From Paramecium tetraurelia (lineage: Eukaryota; Ciliophora; Oligohymenophorea; Peniculida; Parameciidae): a DNA stretch of 64,000 bases. This document shows positions 35,640 through 47,642 of the stretch, one piece after another. Each line of letters opens with the position of its first letter. Positions within the stretch are counted from its first letter, which is position 1. The position numbers and the translations under genes were made by a program. The notes beneath the pieces are model-generated. The model made no database searches. It was given only the letters and a program-made list of their open reading frames with translations, and was not told the origin of the DNA. Location: the NCBI RefSeq assembly GCF_000165425.1, contig NW_001799177.1, positions 496,001 through 560,000 on the forward strand. The letters run 5' to 3'.

Positions 35640-35915
35640 ATTATTATTATTAATAAAATTATTAATCAAAGTGCGTATGTAAGCACTCTAATTTACACCA
35701 TCAATATACTTTAATAAATCAATTCATACAGAGACCCTTACCAATTCATTAAATTAAACACCCTTAAAAGATTCTAAAAATAGATATCCAATTCCTCTTT
35801 ATTCCTACTATCTTATGTTCAACTGAAACTAGATATTTTTTGATGGAGTTGCCCTATTTTAAAATATGATTAAAATAAAAGAACATAAAATCATAGTAAG
35901 GGTGATCTACGTGGA

Positions 35916-36263
35916 ATGTCTGTTGACTCTTCATTTTCTCAATTGAAATATCAAAAATAGATTGGATTACGAGAGATAGAGTTCCTTTTGATTTCAAATT
36001 ATCTTCGGTATTTTACATCCATATTTAAGGAAATTTCTGAAAAATCTGAAGTAATAATACATGATCCTAAAGACCCATATTTGGTTCAGCATTAAGAGAA
36101 AAATTCATAATCGAAGGAAAAGGAGTCCTCAGATAATATTCCATTTATGATCTACCTAAGATTTCAAGGAAGCTTTAGAAATAAACTGGGTTATTACTTT
36201 TAGTTTAAGTATTTAAAATCATAGAAGAATTTGAATAATTAACTTATAAAACAAACAAAATGA
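35916..36263 (+). CDS. possible hypothetical protein, 115 aa
   Basis: An intronless ATG-to-TGA frame between the homeodomain gene and the LRR gene. It contains LREIEFLLISNYLRYF and NIPFMIYLRFQGSF, with a Lys/Ser/Glu-rich middle. The same frame is open further upstream to about 35845, where a TGA lies, so the gene may be longer with an unseen intron, or the frame may be chance. No family recognised. Confidence 0.3.
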
Positions 36264-36416
36264 TTAATATTGAGATCTATTGAGTTATATTGCTTTCTTT
36301 CTTTTTATCGGTTATCATTAATCTTGGGATTATTTAAAACTTTTAAATAATATTAATATAATTATAATTTCTTAATAAATCAAATAAGTCATAATGATTA
36401 TTTTCCTTATTTATAA

Positions 36417-39387
36417 TCATATAAAAAATTGATAGTTCTTGACATCCTCGTTTGTAAACTCTTTTATACTCTTCTCATTATGATAGCAGCTAAAATATTA
36501 AAATCAAATACCCTATCAATGATACACAAGTTGATGTCAATTTCATACAATACAGTTCATCAATAATGTTAAGAATATCCATGTCCGTCAATTCAAATGT
36601 ATGATTAAAATTGAGTTCTAAATGCAATAAGCTATAGTTCATTCTTAAAACCTCTAATAATTCTGCCCAAATTTATCTTGTGTATTTGATCCCACTTTAT
36701 TCGAAATTCAGACTTAAACTTGATAAATTCAATTCCTTCAAAGTCTAAAACAATTCTGATAAGCTCTCTCTGTTTATTGCATGTCTAGTCACAATATAAT
36801 ATCTATTTACCTTTGAAAACTTAAGTTAACCTACTTTAATGATTCAATATCTGACATATATTTAAATAGACTGGAAAATATGGATTGATCATATGTCACT
36901 GTGTCGTTGGATGAAAAACTAAATCTCTATAGCTTCATATTTTTGATTCCTTCAAATACAGTTGATGCCAAAAACAGATCTTCGTCTACAAATTATAGCT
37001 CGCAACTAATTATTATTATATAAGATTTACTCATCCAAACTGATAGAAAGTGATTTAAGAGAGTCTAAATTAGAAAGACTTATAAACATATTTTTTAAAG
37101 TCAAAAGTGAGATATTTTTCATACTAAAATATCAATAATCAATTATTACCTTTGGAATCCAAGATGAAAATGCTGCAAACTTTATAAGTTTAATAAACTA
37201 TTATGAAACAATTAAAGTGATTTATCTTAAATAACTTTGAATTGATAAAGTTGCAAGGACATTGATTTGATAAAGTCTTAATTTTTATTAAGTAATAAAG
37301 ACAGAGTTTTAAAGATGAATTTGAATGTTTAAATATAATGAGCACGTATGGTTAATTTAAAGGACTTAATTTATTCCAATTACATCCAAAGTGTTGGTAA
37401 GTGTTGCAATTCTTATATCACATGATTAGTTTCAGTTACATTAATACTATTTTTATTATAAAAAATACATTTCAATATTTAATTTTCCTCCATTTAGGTA
37501 AAGAAGTTAAGGAAAATACTGTAAGTGTTCTAGAGTTTAATATAAATTTTCAAAAATGGTTCCTCTAAAATCTATATTAATCAAAGTTTCTGAAAGCTTC
37601 TATAAGTAGATTAAACTTTTAAAGGTTAGCTTTTTACATTTCTTAATATTGATTTCAGTTAAAATCAAATTTTAACAAATGCCTAGTATATCCTTATCTA
37701 TAATTTCAGTTTTTTTAAAGCATATTTTAGTAATTGACTAAAAATTGAACATCAATTTAATAAATTTTATTTCAGAGTTATTAATCAATACCTGCTGATT
37801 CTATTTTAGTAACCTTTCATAAAACTAATTAGCAGTAAGTTAGTTCTACTATTCAGATTTATCTTAAGTATCCAATTAAAGTGGTCTATTATTCAAAAGT
37901 AACCGTTCACCTCCAATACAACTTTTAAATAAATCATAGGTTTCTGGTTCTAAAATAATTTAATCTGTAGTTACGATTTTAGTAAGAATTTAAGTTTACA
38001 ATAAATTTAAAACTGCTGTTGATATATTTTTAATATTTTTTGTTGATGTATAAATTTCTATTAATTAAATTTCAGATAAGTGATTTCTGATATAATATGT
38101 GCACAATTCTGGTATGCTAAATTTAAATATATCCGCTTATCCTCCACTTTCACTTGTGCCACTAATTCCTAGATATTTTAGTTGGTTAAATTTGCCTGTA
38201 TCAAAGGCCTTCTTCAAATGCTCAGCTTAAATCTAAGTAGAATATGCCAGATTCAAATCTGATAAATTCTTCAACGGTTTGTTTGTTAAATACTCCAAAG
38301 AGGATTCAGTTATCTAAGGTAAATTGGATATGTCTAAGCTTTTCAATTGACAAGTTAATGTGTAATGGGCATCACACAATAGATAAATGGATTTGTCAGA
38401 TATATATCTGCATCCAGATAGGGAAATTGCTCTAAGATTTTTAAGTAATTTCCCAGCTTCAACCATCTAATGAATCAATTTGTCATTTATCAAACAGTTA
38501 GCAAGATCCAACTTGTTTATTTTAGTTTTGCTTGCTCCTAACAATGCATACCCGTTTTTTTTAAAGATGCTTTCCTCAACATCTGTAATAGAACCTTAAA
38601 AACTCAATAGATCCAACTATTTTACATGTTTTGAATCGTGAATATGATGAAATACAGATAAGGATAGTTTACATTCATTAGCAATAAGAGATCTTAATTC
38701 TTTGTAATGACAACTAAAAATCACCTATATTAGTTTATCAGATGCCAATCCACTAATATTAATAGATATGAGATTGACCAATGATTTATCTCTAAATAGT
38801 TATAACAATGTCTCTTCTTTGAATTTGCTGTAAGAAATATTTAAAATTTATAGATTTTAAGGCACTGTTAAATAGATCTAAGTATGAGATAAATCTAATT
38901 TTTAAACTCCAAAATTTTACAAGAGAGAAATACCCTCATCAGTGATATTTGGGCATCCCTTAAAACTTAATTCTTTAATGGATTTCAAATTGTTTCCTTG
39001 TATAAGACCAGAGAGAATAGCATCCTTAAATAAAGAGCCATCAAGTATTAAGGATTCTAAATGGGGATTCAGATTGCATTGATCTAAAATTAGATTAAAA
39101 TCTTCCTCTTTAAGATCTGCTTGTATTTCTACTTATGTAATGGGAATCTTTTAATTTAGTTTGCATAATGTTCTCAAATACAATTTTTAATCTTAATAAA
39201 TTGCATTCTATATGTTAACTTATAGAATAGTAAGTATAGTTTTCAAAGCAATGAACCAAATTTATCTTTTAATTTACTTATTTATTTTTATAACCTTGTT
39301 CTTCACATCACCTTTGAGAGAACAATTTAAAAATATTAAAGAACTTAGACAATTATTAAAATGAATACCCTCTTTGATCAAACTCAT
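36417..39387 (-). CDS. leucine-rich-repeat protein (RNI/FBXL type)
   Basis: 949 residues with introns of 22, 26, 25, 26 and 22 nt, all in the 3' half. Many repeats of the ribonuclease-inhibitor or cysteine-containing type are readable, for example LKSIKELSFKGCPNITDEGI, LRAISLSGCRYISDKSIYLL, LKSLDISNLPQITESSLEYL, INKLDLANCLI and LKELNLSSLSLNF. No F-box was seen at the N-terminus. Such proteins act as interaction scaffolds, often as SCF ubiquitin-ligase receptors, but without an F-box that is not assured. Its start codon lies 80 bases inside the preceding minus-strand gene in a different frame, so one of the two ends is probably wrong. Confidence 0.78.
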
Positions 39388-40374
39388 AATGGTTAAAATA
39401 ACTCAGGATGCCGTCATCTATGGGAGTAAACAAATTTTTGGGAAGCTGCTCAAATGACTATCCATCTATTCTTTAATTCTCATTAATCATAAATAAATTA
39501 CAATCAACTCTTTCATATTGTTCCACTCTGCTGTGAGTGTATAGCATTATTATTTTATCTTAATATTCAACTGAATGTTTCCCTTCTCTCCAACATCACC
39601 TATTGCTATGGTCTCCCCCTCTTAGTTTAAGTAATGTATTTTATCATTTATAACATTTGACCTGCTTTTCTTTATCAAATCGCATATTTTTACACCAGAA
39701 GTCAACTCCAGGTATTTTAAAATGTGTATGTCTTGCATTTCACTTAATTATTTGAATTAAACAAGTTGATCATTATATATTATTACAATTATAGATTACT
39801 TTGAGAAATGAGCTCCATTGCCATTCTGATTTATTATACTATTTTATTCAGCTTGGGGTAGGTTAGCTATTAATTCTTAGTTATCCTCATTCAAAATACC
39901 CTCCATATATGTAAAGGGCATAATTTTATTCATCCCCAGATCATCAATATGCATAACAATCTGTTATCGAACTCCCTTTAGATCGAGGCCTGTGTAAAAT
40001 TCAAGGCAATTTGCTAAACCTAAATTCACCAACCCTTTCTACTTTGACATTCTCATAGTTTTGCAGATTATCAACACCTCATCATCAATATTAATAATCT
40101 CATATTTTATAATATCGACTAGAATTCCCATCAAACCAAGATCTCTCAACCTTTAATTGATCTTCTTCTAATGTTTTACTAATTATTCAGCCATTTCGAT
40201 TCTTTAATCTAAAGCTCCATCAAAATTAGTTTTAACCACTAAGAGTGAATATTTGTCATTTGTTAATATTTGAATATATTCATAATCCACAAGATCATAA
40301 ATTTATCCAGCATTACTTAAAGTGCCAAAAAATTCTTCAATCAATGGACTTTTGATGTTGATATTAAAATTCAT
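39308..40374 (-). CDS. hypothetical protein, 345 aa
   Basis: One 29-nt intron that begins GTGATG. The protein is well mixed in composition, with segments such as SPLIEEFFGTLSNAGQIYDL, LGLANCLEFYTGLDLKGVRQ and PKNLFTPIDDGILSYFNHYE. No signal peptide, membrane helix, kinase or repeat motif is visible. It looks like a globular cytosolic protein. The last 80 bases overlap the LRR gene on the same strand. A fusion of both into one gene was tried and no intron joined them. tRNA-Asp follows 97 bases beyond the start. Function unknown. Confidence 0.65.
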
Positions 40375-40471
40375 AAATAATTTATTTGATTAATTAATAA
40401 TTAAATTATTGAATCTTAATAAAATTAAGCTCTGGGATATATTTATTAGTTTGATGGATAGATGCTAAGAA

Positions 40472-40543
40472 TCCGCGTTAGTATAGTGGTTAGTATTCAA
40501 GCCTGTCACGTTTGAGGCCCGGGTTCAATTCCCGGACGCGGAG
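40472..40543 (+). tRNA. tRNA-Asp (anticodon GTC)
   Basis: A 72-nt cloverleaf. The 7-bp acceptor stem TCCGCGT pairs with ACGCGGA and the discriminator is G. The anticodon stem CAAGC/GTTTG encloses loop CTGTCAC with anticodon GTC. The T arm is CCGGG-TTCAATT-CCCGG. Internal promoters are visible: A box TAGTATAGTGG (about 40479-40489) and B box GGTTCAATTCC (about 40522-40532). There is no intron. The sequence is very close to eukaryotic tRNA-Asp. Confidence 0.97.
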
Positions 40544-40544
40544 C

Positions 40545-40552
40545 TTTTTTTT
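40545..40552 (+). terminator. RNA polymerase III terminator
   Basis: A run of eight T follows the tRNA directly, with further T runs just after. This is the usual Pol III stop signal. Confidence 0.85.
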
Positions 40553-40872
40553 ATTTTTTTTTATTCCTTTAAATTATCAATTATTATCAATCAATATTTA
40601 TTTTAAGAACCAATAGCTGCTTGTAATAGTGTGGAAATTGTTTCACATTAAACTTTTACAGTTGAACCTCAAGAAATCATATGTTAAATGGATACAGTAT
40701 TACCATTCTATTAAACCAGTTAAATTTTAAGCCTTAATAATAATCTCGACTTAATTATATCAGATGTAATAAATGATATTTTTATGATCAAATACAACAT
40801 TTTATAATGTTTTATAAAGTAAGCTGAATAATAATCTTTAAAATACAGTAATAATAAAATTAAGTTAAATCA
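40553..40872. other. intergenic region after tRNA
   Basis: AT-rich DNA with T-runs at its start. No open frame of interest on either strand and no RNA motif that I recognise. Confidence 0.5.
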
Positions 40873-41037
40873 TCATAACATATGTTTCAGTCTCTTAATT
40901 TCTATCCGATTTAAAACCTATGCTTCTTATTTGATTTTCTCATAATATAAATTATATCCCTCAATAATTTAGGATATAATTTTTTGTACCAGTTTATTCA
41001 CCCCATTCACTATTTCAATTATTAACTATGGTTGCAT
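40873..41037 (-). CDS. small protein, 54 aa, unknown
   Basis: A short ATG-to-TGA frame preceded by an in-frame TGA. The protein looks like a single amphipathic charged helix (IEIVNGVNKLVQKIISQIIE, then KIKQEAQVLNRIEIKRLKHM), unlike the Asn/Tyr/Phe-heavy strings that random AT-rich DNA gives. It might be a small coiled-coil protein or the last exon of an otherwise unseen gene. Function unknown. Confidence 0.45.
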
Positions 41038-41471
41038 AGATTATCATCGATAATAGCAGGTGTATTACAAAATAAATCTGATGTTTGATGTATATTTGAT
41101 AATACAGAAATGATGAATAAAAATATATTCACTTAAAGCTTAGTTTATACAACTTTTTAGGACAAATAGGCAAAATACTAAAATGAAGTTTGCAATTGTG
41201 CTAATTAACTTCGATTAAGAGAATTATTTTATGATTCAATCCTGTATAAACCCTTATTCATGAAATTTTAATTAGCGTTTTTCCATCGCTGCTAATATTT
41301 AATATTTAAAAATTTTCACTCGTTTATGGGATTTCATTACTTTTGATTTAATAGGATTTTGTCTAGGGAATCACAATTACCAATATTATTTCAATTAATT
41401 AAGATTCCACTTAAACTCTTACTATTATAAGGTGAAAAACTTTAGAAAGCATTATTAATTTATTAATTATA
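41038..41471. other. intergenic region
   Basis: AT-rich sequence between a small minus-strand ORF and a plus-strand ORF. No supported gene, tRNA or repeat seen on either strand. Confidence 0.45.
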
Positions 41472-41768
41472 ATGAATGATACGAGGGAAAATGAAATTTG
41501 CGAACAAGCAATGAACCAAGTGGAGTCTAGTATTCTCAAATATCTTTGTGATGAATTAAAACTGGAATAATTCACTGATCCACAATTGAAATAATTTATC
41601 TATGAAGACTCGAAGAAAAAATAGATATTCTCTTTACGTTCCCTAGACTCTGATACTGAGACTTAAGATAGCTTATCTTGCTCTTCCAGCAATAGATGCT
41701 CCCTCTAATTAACTCGATCTCCACTCATTCTCAAAAGGTTAAGTGTTCCCATAACAGAACAAATTTGA
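41472..41768 (+). CDS. hypothetical protein, 98 aa
   Basis: No intron. The first half is helical and charged (NEICEQAMNQVESSILKYLC). The second half is Ser-rich with possible phosphorylation sites (RSLDSDTETQDSLSCSSSNR, LTRSPLILKR). Codon use and composition look coding. There is no signal peptide or membrane segment. A small regulatory protein is possible, but nothing identifies it. Confidence 0.6.
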
Positions 41769-41849
41769 TGTTGATTTTGTGTGTTTAAGTTTGTTTAAAA
41801 TCCATTATATATACTATTCTTATCGCTATTATTCTGATAGTGGGTCAAA

Positions 41850-41945
41850 ATGGCAGAACATCATCGAACTGATTTTTCTGTGAACGCGCTGAGTTACTAC
41901 GTTAAAACTTACTCCTAATTCCAGAATTATAGGAAAAGATTATGA
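41850..41945 (+). CDS. possible micro-ORF or first exon, 31 aa
   Basis: MAEHHRTDFSVNALSYYVKT begins a 31-codon frame of balanced composition in an AT-rich stretch, with local GC above its surroundings. It could be the first exon of a gene whose later exons I cannot place, or a true micro-protein. Low confidence. Confidence 0.3.
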
Positions 41946-42069
41946 TTGATAAGTTAAATAATTCGTTATAGGAAGATTTTCATAAAAATAATTTGCTTGC
42001 ATATCATAAGTCAAGTTTTTTGAAAACAAAAATTATTACTTTAGTGATTAATTATTTAATTAATCAAAT

Positions 42070-42168
42070 ATGTTTCTAATTATTTCTTTAGGACTTCTTC
42101 TGTGGTATATAATTGGTTGTATTGCATGGCACAATCGTAATATTAAATAACAAGGGGGAAAAAGAAGG
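42070..42168 (+). CDS. possible small membrane protein, first exon only
   Basis: The start MFLIISLGLLLWYIIGCIAW is a single strong hydrophobic helix followed by a basic tail (NRNIKQQGGKRR). A GTAAGT donor lies at 42168, but the nearest acceptor would make a 47-nt intron, long for this genome. Beyond it EPPQQNRFQYQRN appears in the spliced frame. Both the spliced and unspliced frames stay open far downstream, so the 3' end is not resolved. The stretch 42215-42776 holds no other supported gene. Confidence 0.3.
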
Positions 42169-42776
42169 TAAGTCAAAAAAAATTTAATTTTCTTGAACGT
42201 GTAAATATTTCTAGATCAATTTCAACTGAATTCATTTTTAACTCCATTTTTTGTTCTTGTTTTAATGGATTTTATCTCTAAGAACCTCCTTAATAGAATA
42301 GATTTCAATATCAACGTAATTTTATTATTATTAGAGAAAAATACATAAACAAAGCAATTTGTTTAATACTGCTTGAAGTTTACTTCAATATCAATACTTA
42401 ACATAATTATATATAGATTGGAAAATGGTGCTTTAATTCTGAGAACATAAATAATTATTTTGTAAAAATAGTATAAATATTAAGAACTGCATTTTTAAGA
42501 TTACACATCCTTATTTAATCAGAATTTAGATTTTAATTTAGTTAAACAAACCTCAAGTGTATTATTAAAATTCTCTTTTTATACTATTTTAAATAGATGG
42601 TATAAATACGTTAATGCTCTAATTCAGCATTTCTTAAATCTTTATATTTCTTAATTTATGAAGTCATAAAGTTTTATAATTAAGCTCTGCAATCTAAATT
42701 ATTATTATTGCTAAATTAAACTAGACATTCAAATTGTAATTTAAATCCTTCAGTTTTAATTAATTAATGTAATTCT

Positions 42777-43487
42777 TCATTTGTTATATTGTTTATATTA
42801 AATTAACTGCATAATTAGACAATCCTATGTGTATTCTACAAAGCCATTTATATTCTATTCTTTTTTGGTTAACTTTTTGGGAGGAGGATCAATTACTAAT
42901 GAGATAGTTCTTTTTTTTCTTGATTCTTCAGGAGGTTTGATGATGTCTTTACTTTCTTTTTTTTGAATGGGTTTAGGTTTAGGCAATTAATGAAATTGAG
43001 GTTTCAAGCTAAATTTATGAGTGGTAGTTTCATTTTCGGAACTTTTAGTAGTTTCAAAACTTTAAAAATTCTATTTCAATTGTAGAGGAGGAAAAATAGT
43101 TTTAGGACTGTTTTGCCTATTTTTATTAGAACTTGGTTAAATTTGCAAGGATCGAATATGTAAAAGTCTATCGTTTTTTAGAATGTCAATCATCTCATCG
43201 ATGGAATATTTGTTTATATCTACATTCTGTTGAAGGGTTTCCTTTTCTTATTTTTATTTGAGTTTCTCCACAATTCTTTCGATTTATTCTTATAATGTTG
43301 TTGAACTAGGACTTTTTGTTAAAGATTATTAATAGCAGGAAACAGTGCTTTAATATCTATTTGTGATTCCTTGATTAAAATGATTTTTGGGTAAAATCCC
43401 ATTCAATTTGAGTTGTTCCTATTAATTGACAATCAGAAGTGGGTTTAGATTCTCTTTATTAACCTTAGATTATTAATTCACAAGCAT
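42777..43487 (-). CDS. hypothetical low-complexity protein, 236 aa
   Basis: No intron. The protein is Gln/Asn/Ser/Lys-rich and mostly unstructured, with one helical segment (LQEQIERIVEKLKQKQEKET) and a short ordered patch (KYSIDEMIDILKNDRLLHIR). Pro/Lys-rich motifs follow (QLPKPKPIQKKESKDIIKPP). The longer-looking ATG upstream in another frame was rejected because that frame runs into TGA inside the conserved-looking part. Nothing identifies a family. The spacer 43488-43795 holds no gene I can support. Confidence 0.6.
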
Positions 43488-43795
43488 TGTGTTTTGTTTC
43501 CGTTAACAAATTTTATTAATAATATTTTCTGGAATTAATTCTGATAGAATAATTAGAAGACATTGAGCAATTAAATCCAATATAAAACATGTAAATGAAT
43601 TGGAATAGAATTACAAAAGTTTTAATTTGTAAATGATATTAAAATAAATAGACAGTTATCTAGATTATCTAAACTAAGAATTATAAATTATAATTGAGAT
43701 TGATGAATCTTGGATGAGAATGAAAATCTTCAAAGAAATAACATGGATAAAGGATGAATAGATATTGATTTTAAATATATTTTTAAGTTTAATTA

Positions 43796-45578
43796 ATGAA
43801 TCACTAGGATAATGCATTGAAGGGAGTTCTTAAATAATAATTGATTGTCGATTCAGAAAGTGGACCCTATAAATCAATTTAAGAAGCAATCGATAAGGCT
43901 GAGCCCAATACTGTAATAAAAATAGCACCAGGACTTTATTCTTCAAACATAGTTATAAATAAGCCAGGCCTTCGTTTAGAGCCTAAAGAAAAGGTTGGAG
44001 ATATAATTTTGGTTGTCCCATCGCAGCCTACTGTATTAGTGGATTTGGTAGGTGACCAAGTATGCACATTGATTGGATTAAAAATTTCTCATAGCGGTAC
44101 AAGTGAAGAAGTAGAGGAATTGGAAAAATTGATTGAAGGGTAGGAAATTGCAAAGAATTTATTTGGAGGTCATGAGGATGGAGGACCCGGAATGGAATCA
44201 AATCCAGATGAAGAATTTGTAAGTAAAGTGCCTATAGAAACAAGTATGAATTGTGTTGTATTACTTAATGGTGGTAAGTTGATTATGGAAGATTGTTTCA
44301 TAGCTTTAAAGTAAGTGATTAATTACTGATTTAGTTTTATTGTTAAATCTTTCAAAGGTATATTACCTGGAGTTGCAATAAATAATGGAGCAGAAGCCAC
44401 TTTGACTAGATGCGAAATAAAAGGAACTTCATCCAAAAGTTAAGATGCTAAAACTATTGGTATTTTAATAAAGTTGGGAGAACTATCAGTTATAGAAAGC
44501 AAAGTGCACAATCATACTTACGGAGGGATTCTGATTCAGCAATCACCCGGTAATAAAACTATTAAAATTTTCAAAACTAAAGTATTATAAAATAAGAAAG
44601 TTGGTATTCATGTGGTAGGTGCAGATGCGGTTCCTTTAATAGAGTAATGTAAAATTGAAAATAATGAAGGACCAGGCATCAAAGTAGGAATTGGCAATAA
44701 AGCCAAGATTTATTAGAATGATATTAAATCCAATGTTGTTGGAATTGAGGTAATGTCAGCAGAACCTTAGATTTTTTGTAATAAAATTGAAAAGAATTTT
44801 ACTGATGGAATTTTGACAAAAATATTTGAACAATTAAGGTGTGATTGTAAAATTAGATCCAATCAAACCATTTCCGGAAACAAGGAAAATGGGATTCATT
44901 GTACTGGTCTGAACAATTATACAAGGATTGAAGACAATAGCTTTATAGGTTATAACAAAAAGGCAGGAATCAAAGCAGATACAGAATCACGCATAACTAT
45001 ATTTAAGAATAAAATCTTAAGAAATCTAGGCTAGGGAGTGTTGTTAGTTGAAACTTCATCAGCTGTCATAGAGAAAAATGAAATTACTGAGAATATTAAA
45101 GCGAATATAGCCTTGGGAGGATCAAATTCAGTAGATACATTTATTGTTGAAAATAAAATTATGGGTGGAAGATGTGAAGGAATATTCTTAATCGAAAGTG
45201 GTAAATGTTACATCTTTAGAAATACTATTGCTGAGAATGTATTAATTTATCCTATTTAAATAGAATGATGGTATTGTTTGTATAACAGCAGTTCCCAATA
45301 TCAGACATAATAATATATAGAAGAATAAAAGTAATGGAATCATGATACTGAAGGATAGTCGACCTGAAATTATTAAAAATAATATTAATGATAATGATGG
45401 AATTGGATTGTTTATCAGAGACAAAAGTCATGGAAAAATCCTAAAGAATGTGATTAAATCAAATGAGATTGAATTAGTGGTTGAAAGGAGAAATCCATCT
45501 TTAGAATCTATTGTATAAGAAAATGAAATAAGCGGTGATATTAGAATACCTTAGACCTATGATTGCATATTATAATGA
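43796..45578 (+). CDS. right-handed beta-helix protein (PbH1 repeats, FBXO11-like)
   Basis: 577 residues with introns of 24 and 25 nt. After YKSIQEAIDKAEPNTVIKIA and PGLYSSNIVINKPGLRLEPK, a typical start of a carbohydrate-binding or sugar-hydrolase beta-helix, there are many parallel beta-helix rungs. These include GIKVGIGNKAKIYQNDIKSN, NKENGIHCTGLNNYTRIEDN and EIIKNNINDNDGIGLFIRDK. The pattern I..N.I..N...GI is that of FBXO11 and NosD-type repeats. There is no F-box and no signal peptide, so an intracellular role is likelier than polysaccharide cleavage. In animals FBXO11 recognises ubiquitination substrates. Here the partner is unknown. Confidence 0.82.
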
Positions 45579-45671
45579 ATTTATTAATAAGATTACAAAT
45601 TTATTCAATTTTTCAATAGTAATAACAGTTAAAGTATTAATTAATATGAATATCCATAATTATATAATTTA

Positions 45672-46984
45672 TCAAAGTATTTTTTTCGATTTGTTCTCTT
45701 CCATAGTCCTTTTCTTGTCAGCTAATTTAATTTGGGATTGAACAGATCTAAGTTCTTATTCTTATTATTGTATTCTATCTAATATCGGTATGTATTTTTG
45801 CGAATACTTTTCCACATACTTAATGTATTTCTCATTTCTTGGACTTTTTTATCCAATCAATTCTTTTCTAAAAGTTGAATTATTTCTTTCTATCTTCAAT
45901 TTCTCTTTTCTTTAATTATCCGTGAAACTCTCATCATTTTAAGTCTTGAATAAATAGAAATGTATACTTAAGCGCGAACATTCAATAATTCTTATCGAAC
46001 TACTTCATTACTTTTTTGAACATGATTCTTTAGATTTTATCTATTCAATAGGAACTCATCCTTCTTATTTTTAAATTCTAATCTACTTATATCTCTCTAA
46101 ATCATCTCCAACTCTTTTTTTAAAGAAATAATATCATTGTATACACCTCCCCCATTTACGGCTTAACATTTTGGTTACTTTTAAGTGCTTTCCTTATTAA
46201 AATCTCCAAAAGATTTCTCCTAACTTTTACAGAAGGATAAGTTTAAAGGAGATTTTGGACTTGAATTTTCAAGAAATCTTCTTATATTGGATATAGATGA
46301 ATTATGAGGGTGATTCATTGATATGTTATTTTTAGTTGACCTGGTTGGTGATTCTAACACATTTTAATTGACTTTGTCTGTTGTTCCTATTTCCATACTT
46401 TAATCATTTTATTTTTAAACTGTCGGTTGATCGGGCTATGTTTCTTAAGTTACCTATAATATGGCCACTTCATCAACCTCGTTTTCATCGTTATATTTCT
46501 TTATACAAGCATCTTTTAATTCTCTCATTAAGATTTAATGTTTCTCTTCCTCAACTTCTACAATTTTGCTCAGAATTCCCTTGGCAACATCTGCAAAAAC
46601 TGTTATCTGATTGTCTTTATTTAATTTATCATATTCATCAAGCCAATATTGGCATCTTTCAATTTGCTTTTTGTTTAGTTCATTAACGTTCAATTAAGTT
46701 AACTAATTTACTGTCTATTCGTAATTATTCAATAATTTCTATATTCTAAACCACTAATCACTTTATTCGCCCAACAAGTTAAACAAAGCAAATATTTGAT
46801 ATTGTATTTGTTATGGTGGTCTGGACTAGTATTTAATTTTAGTTAGCAAAGGTTTAGAAATATTTGTCAACTTATTTCTAATTAGGTTTCTATCAATAGG
46901 AGATCTCTCCCTAAAAGAAATGTACTTTAGGTTTTTATGAGGTAGAGGTGGATATATACAAGGGCATTTCGGTCCCATACACAT
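45672..46984 (-). CDS. hypothetical coiled-coil protein, 429 aa
   Basis: One 23-nt intron. The N-terminus carries Cys and Pro (MCMGPKCPCIYPPLP). A helical region follows (IERCQYWLDEYDKLNK, then ADVAKGILSKIVEVEEEKHQ), then a Ser/Asn/Pro-rich middle (SNIRRFLENSSPKSPLNLSF) and a C-terminal coiled coil (DRIQQQEQELRSVQSQIKLA). No known domain is visible. The layout resembles basal-body or cytoskeletal adaptor proteins of ciliates. The region 46985-47155 upstream of its start has no gene I can support. Confidence 0.7.
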
Positions 46985-47155
46985 TTGCAAATAAATTTTT
47001 ATTAATATTTATTAAGTTAATCAATAAGACTCATAAATTCCTGATAATTTTTATTGTGATTTGTAAATCCACATAAACTATAAGTTATGTTATGTCATCT
47101 TAAATCCTTTAATTTATGTATCATAAACATATAGATTAATATAAATTTAACTAAT

Positions 47156-47350
47156 TCATTGATATGACTCTCCCCTCTATCTCTAATACTCTAGATAATC
47201 ATAAATGTGATCAAATAAAGCATTTTGGCTTTAACAGGTCATAGAACTTACAGATGTTTCCCAATCACAGTTTTGATGGAATAAGGAATTAGCCTTAAAA
47301 CTTAGATAATCTATATTCACAATTAATTATAGATTGGGTTGCTTGTTCAT
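47156..47350 (-). CDS. small protein, 64 aa, unknown
   Basis: An ATG-to-TGA frame of balanced composition (NIDYLSFKANSLFHQNCDWE, then ALFDHIYDYLEYQRQRGESY). A GTAAGT donor with an AAAG acceptor 23 nt later lies inside it. If spliced, the frame would end after four residues, so I keep it unspliced. It sits in a 660-base gap that otherwise looks empty. It may be real, but there is no family evidence. Confidence 0.42.
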
Positions 47351-47642
47351 TTTTTCCATCCTGATACTTCAATTTTTAGATATTGATATTCAATTGTTTT
47401 ATTCATAAATAAAAAAAACAGGATTCAAGTTGCTATGGAATGTATCGAGAAAATAGTTATTGTTAATTTTATGAATAGAAATTTTAATATAGATACAATT
47501 TAATTAAAAATAAAAAAGACTTAATTTAATGTAATGTAAATTTTAATGAAATTTCAAAAGTTGTAAATAATGACGTTGTGTATGCATAAATAAGCTGATT
47601 AAATTAAAAAATAATATTTATTATTAAATTTGTTTATAGAAA

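Noticed and set aside
41830-41950. Locally higher GC suggesting a small structured RNA.
   Set aside because: No match to U1-U6, 5S, 7SL or telomerase RNA features that I know, and the stretch reads as a short ORF.
42070-42963. A frame open for nearly 900 bases on the plus strand.
   Set aside because: Only the first 33 codons look like protein. The rest has random AT-rich composition, and its end runs antisense to a better-supported minus-strand gene. With TGA as the only stop, such runs occur by chance.
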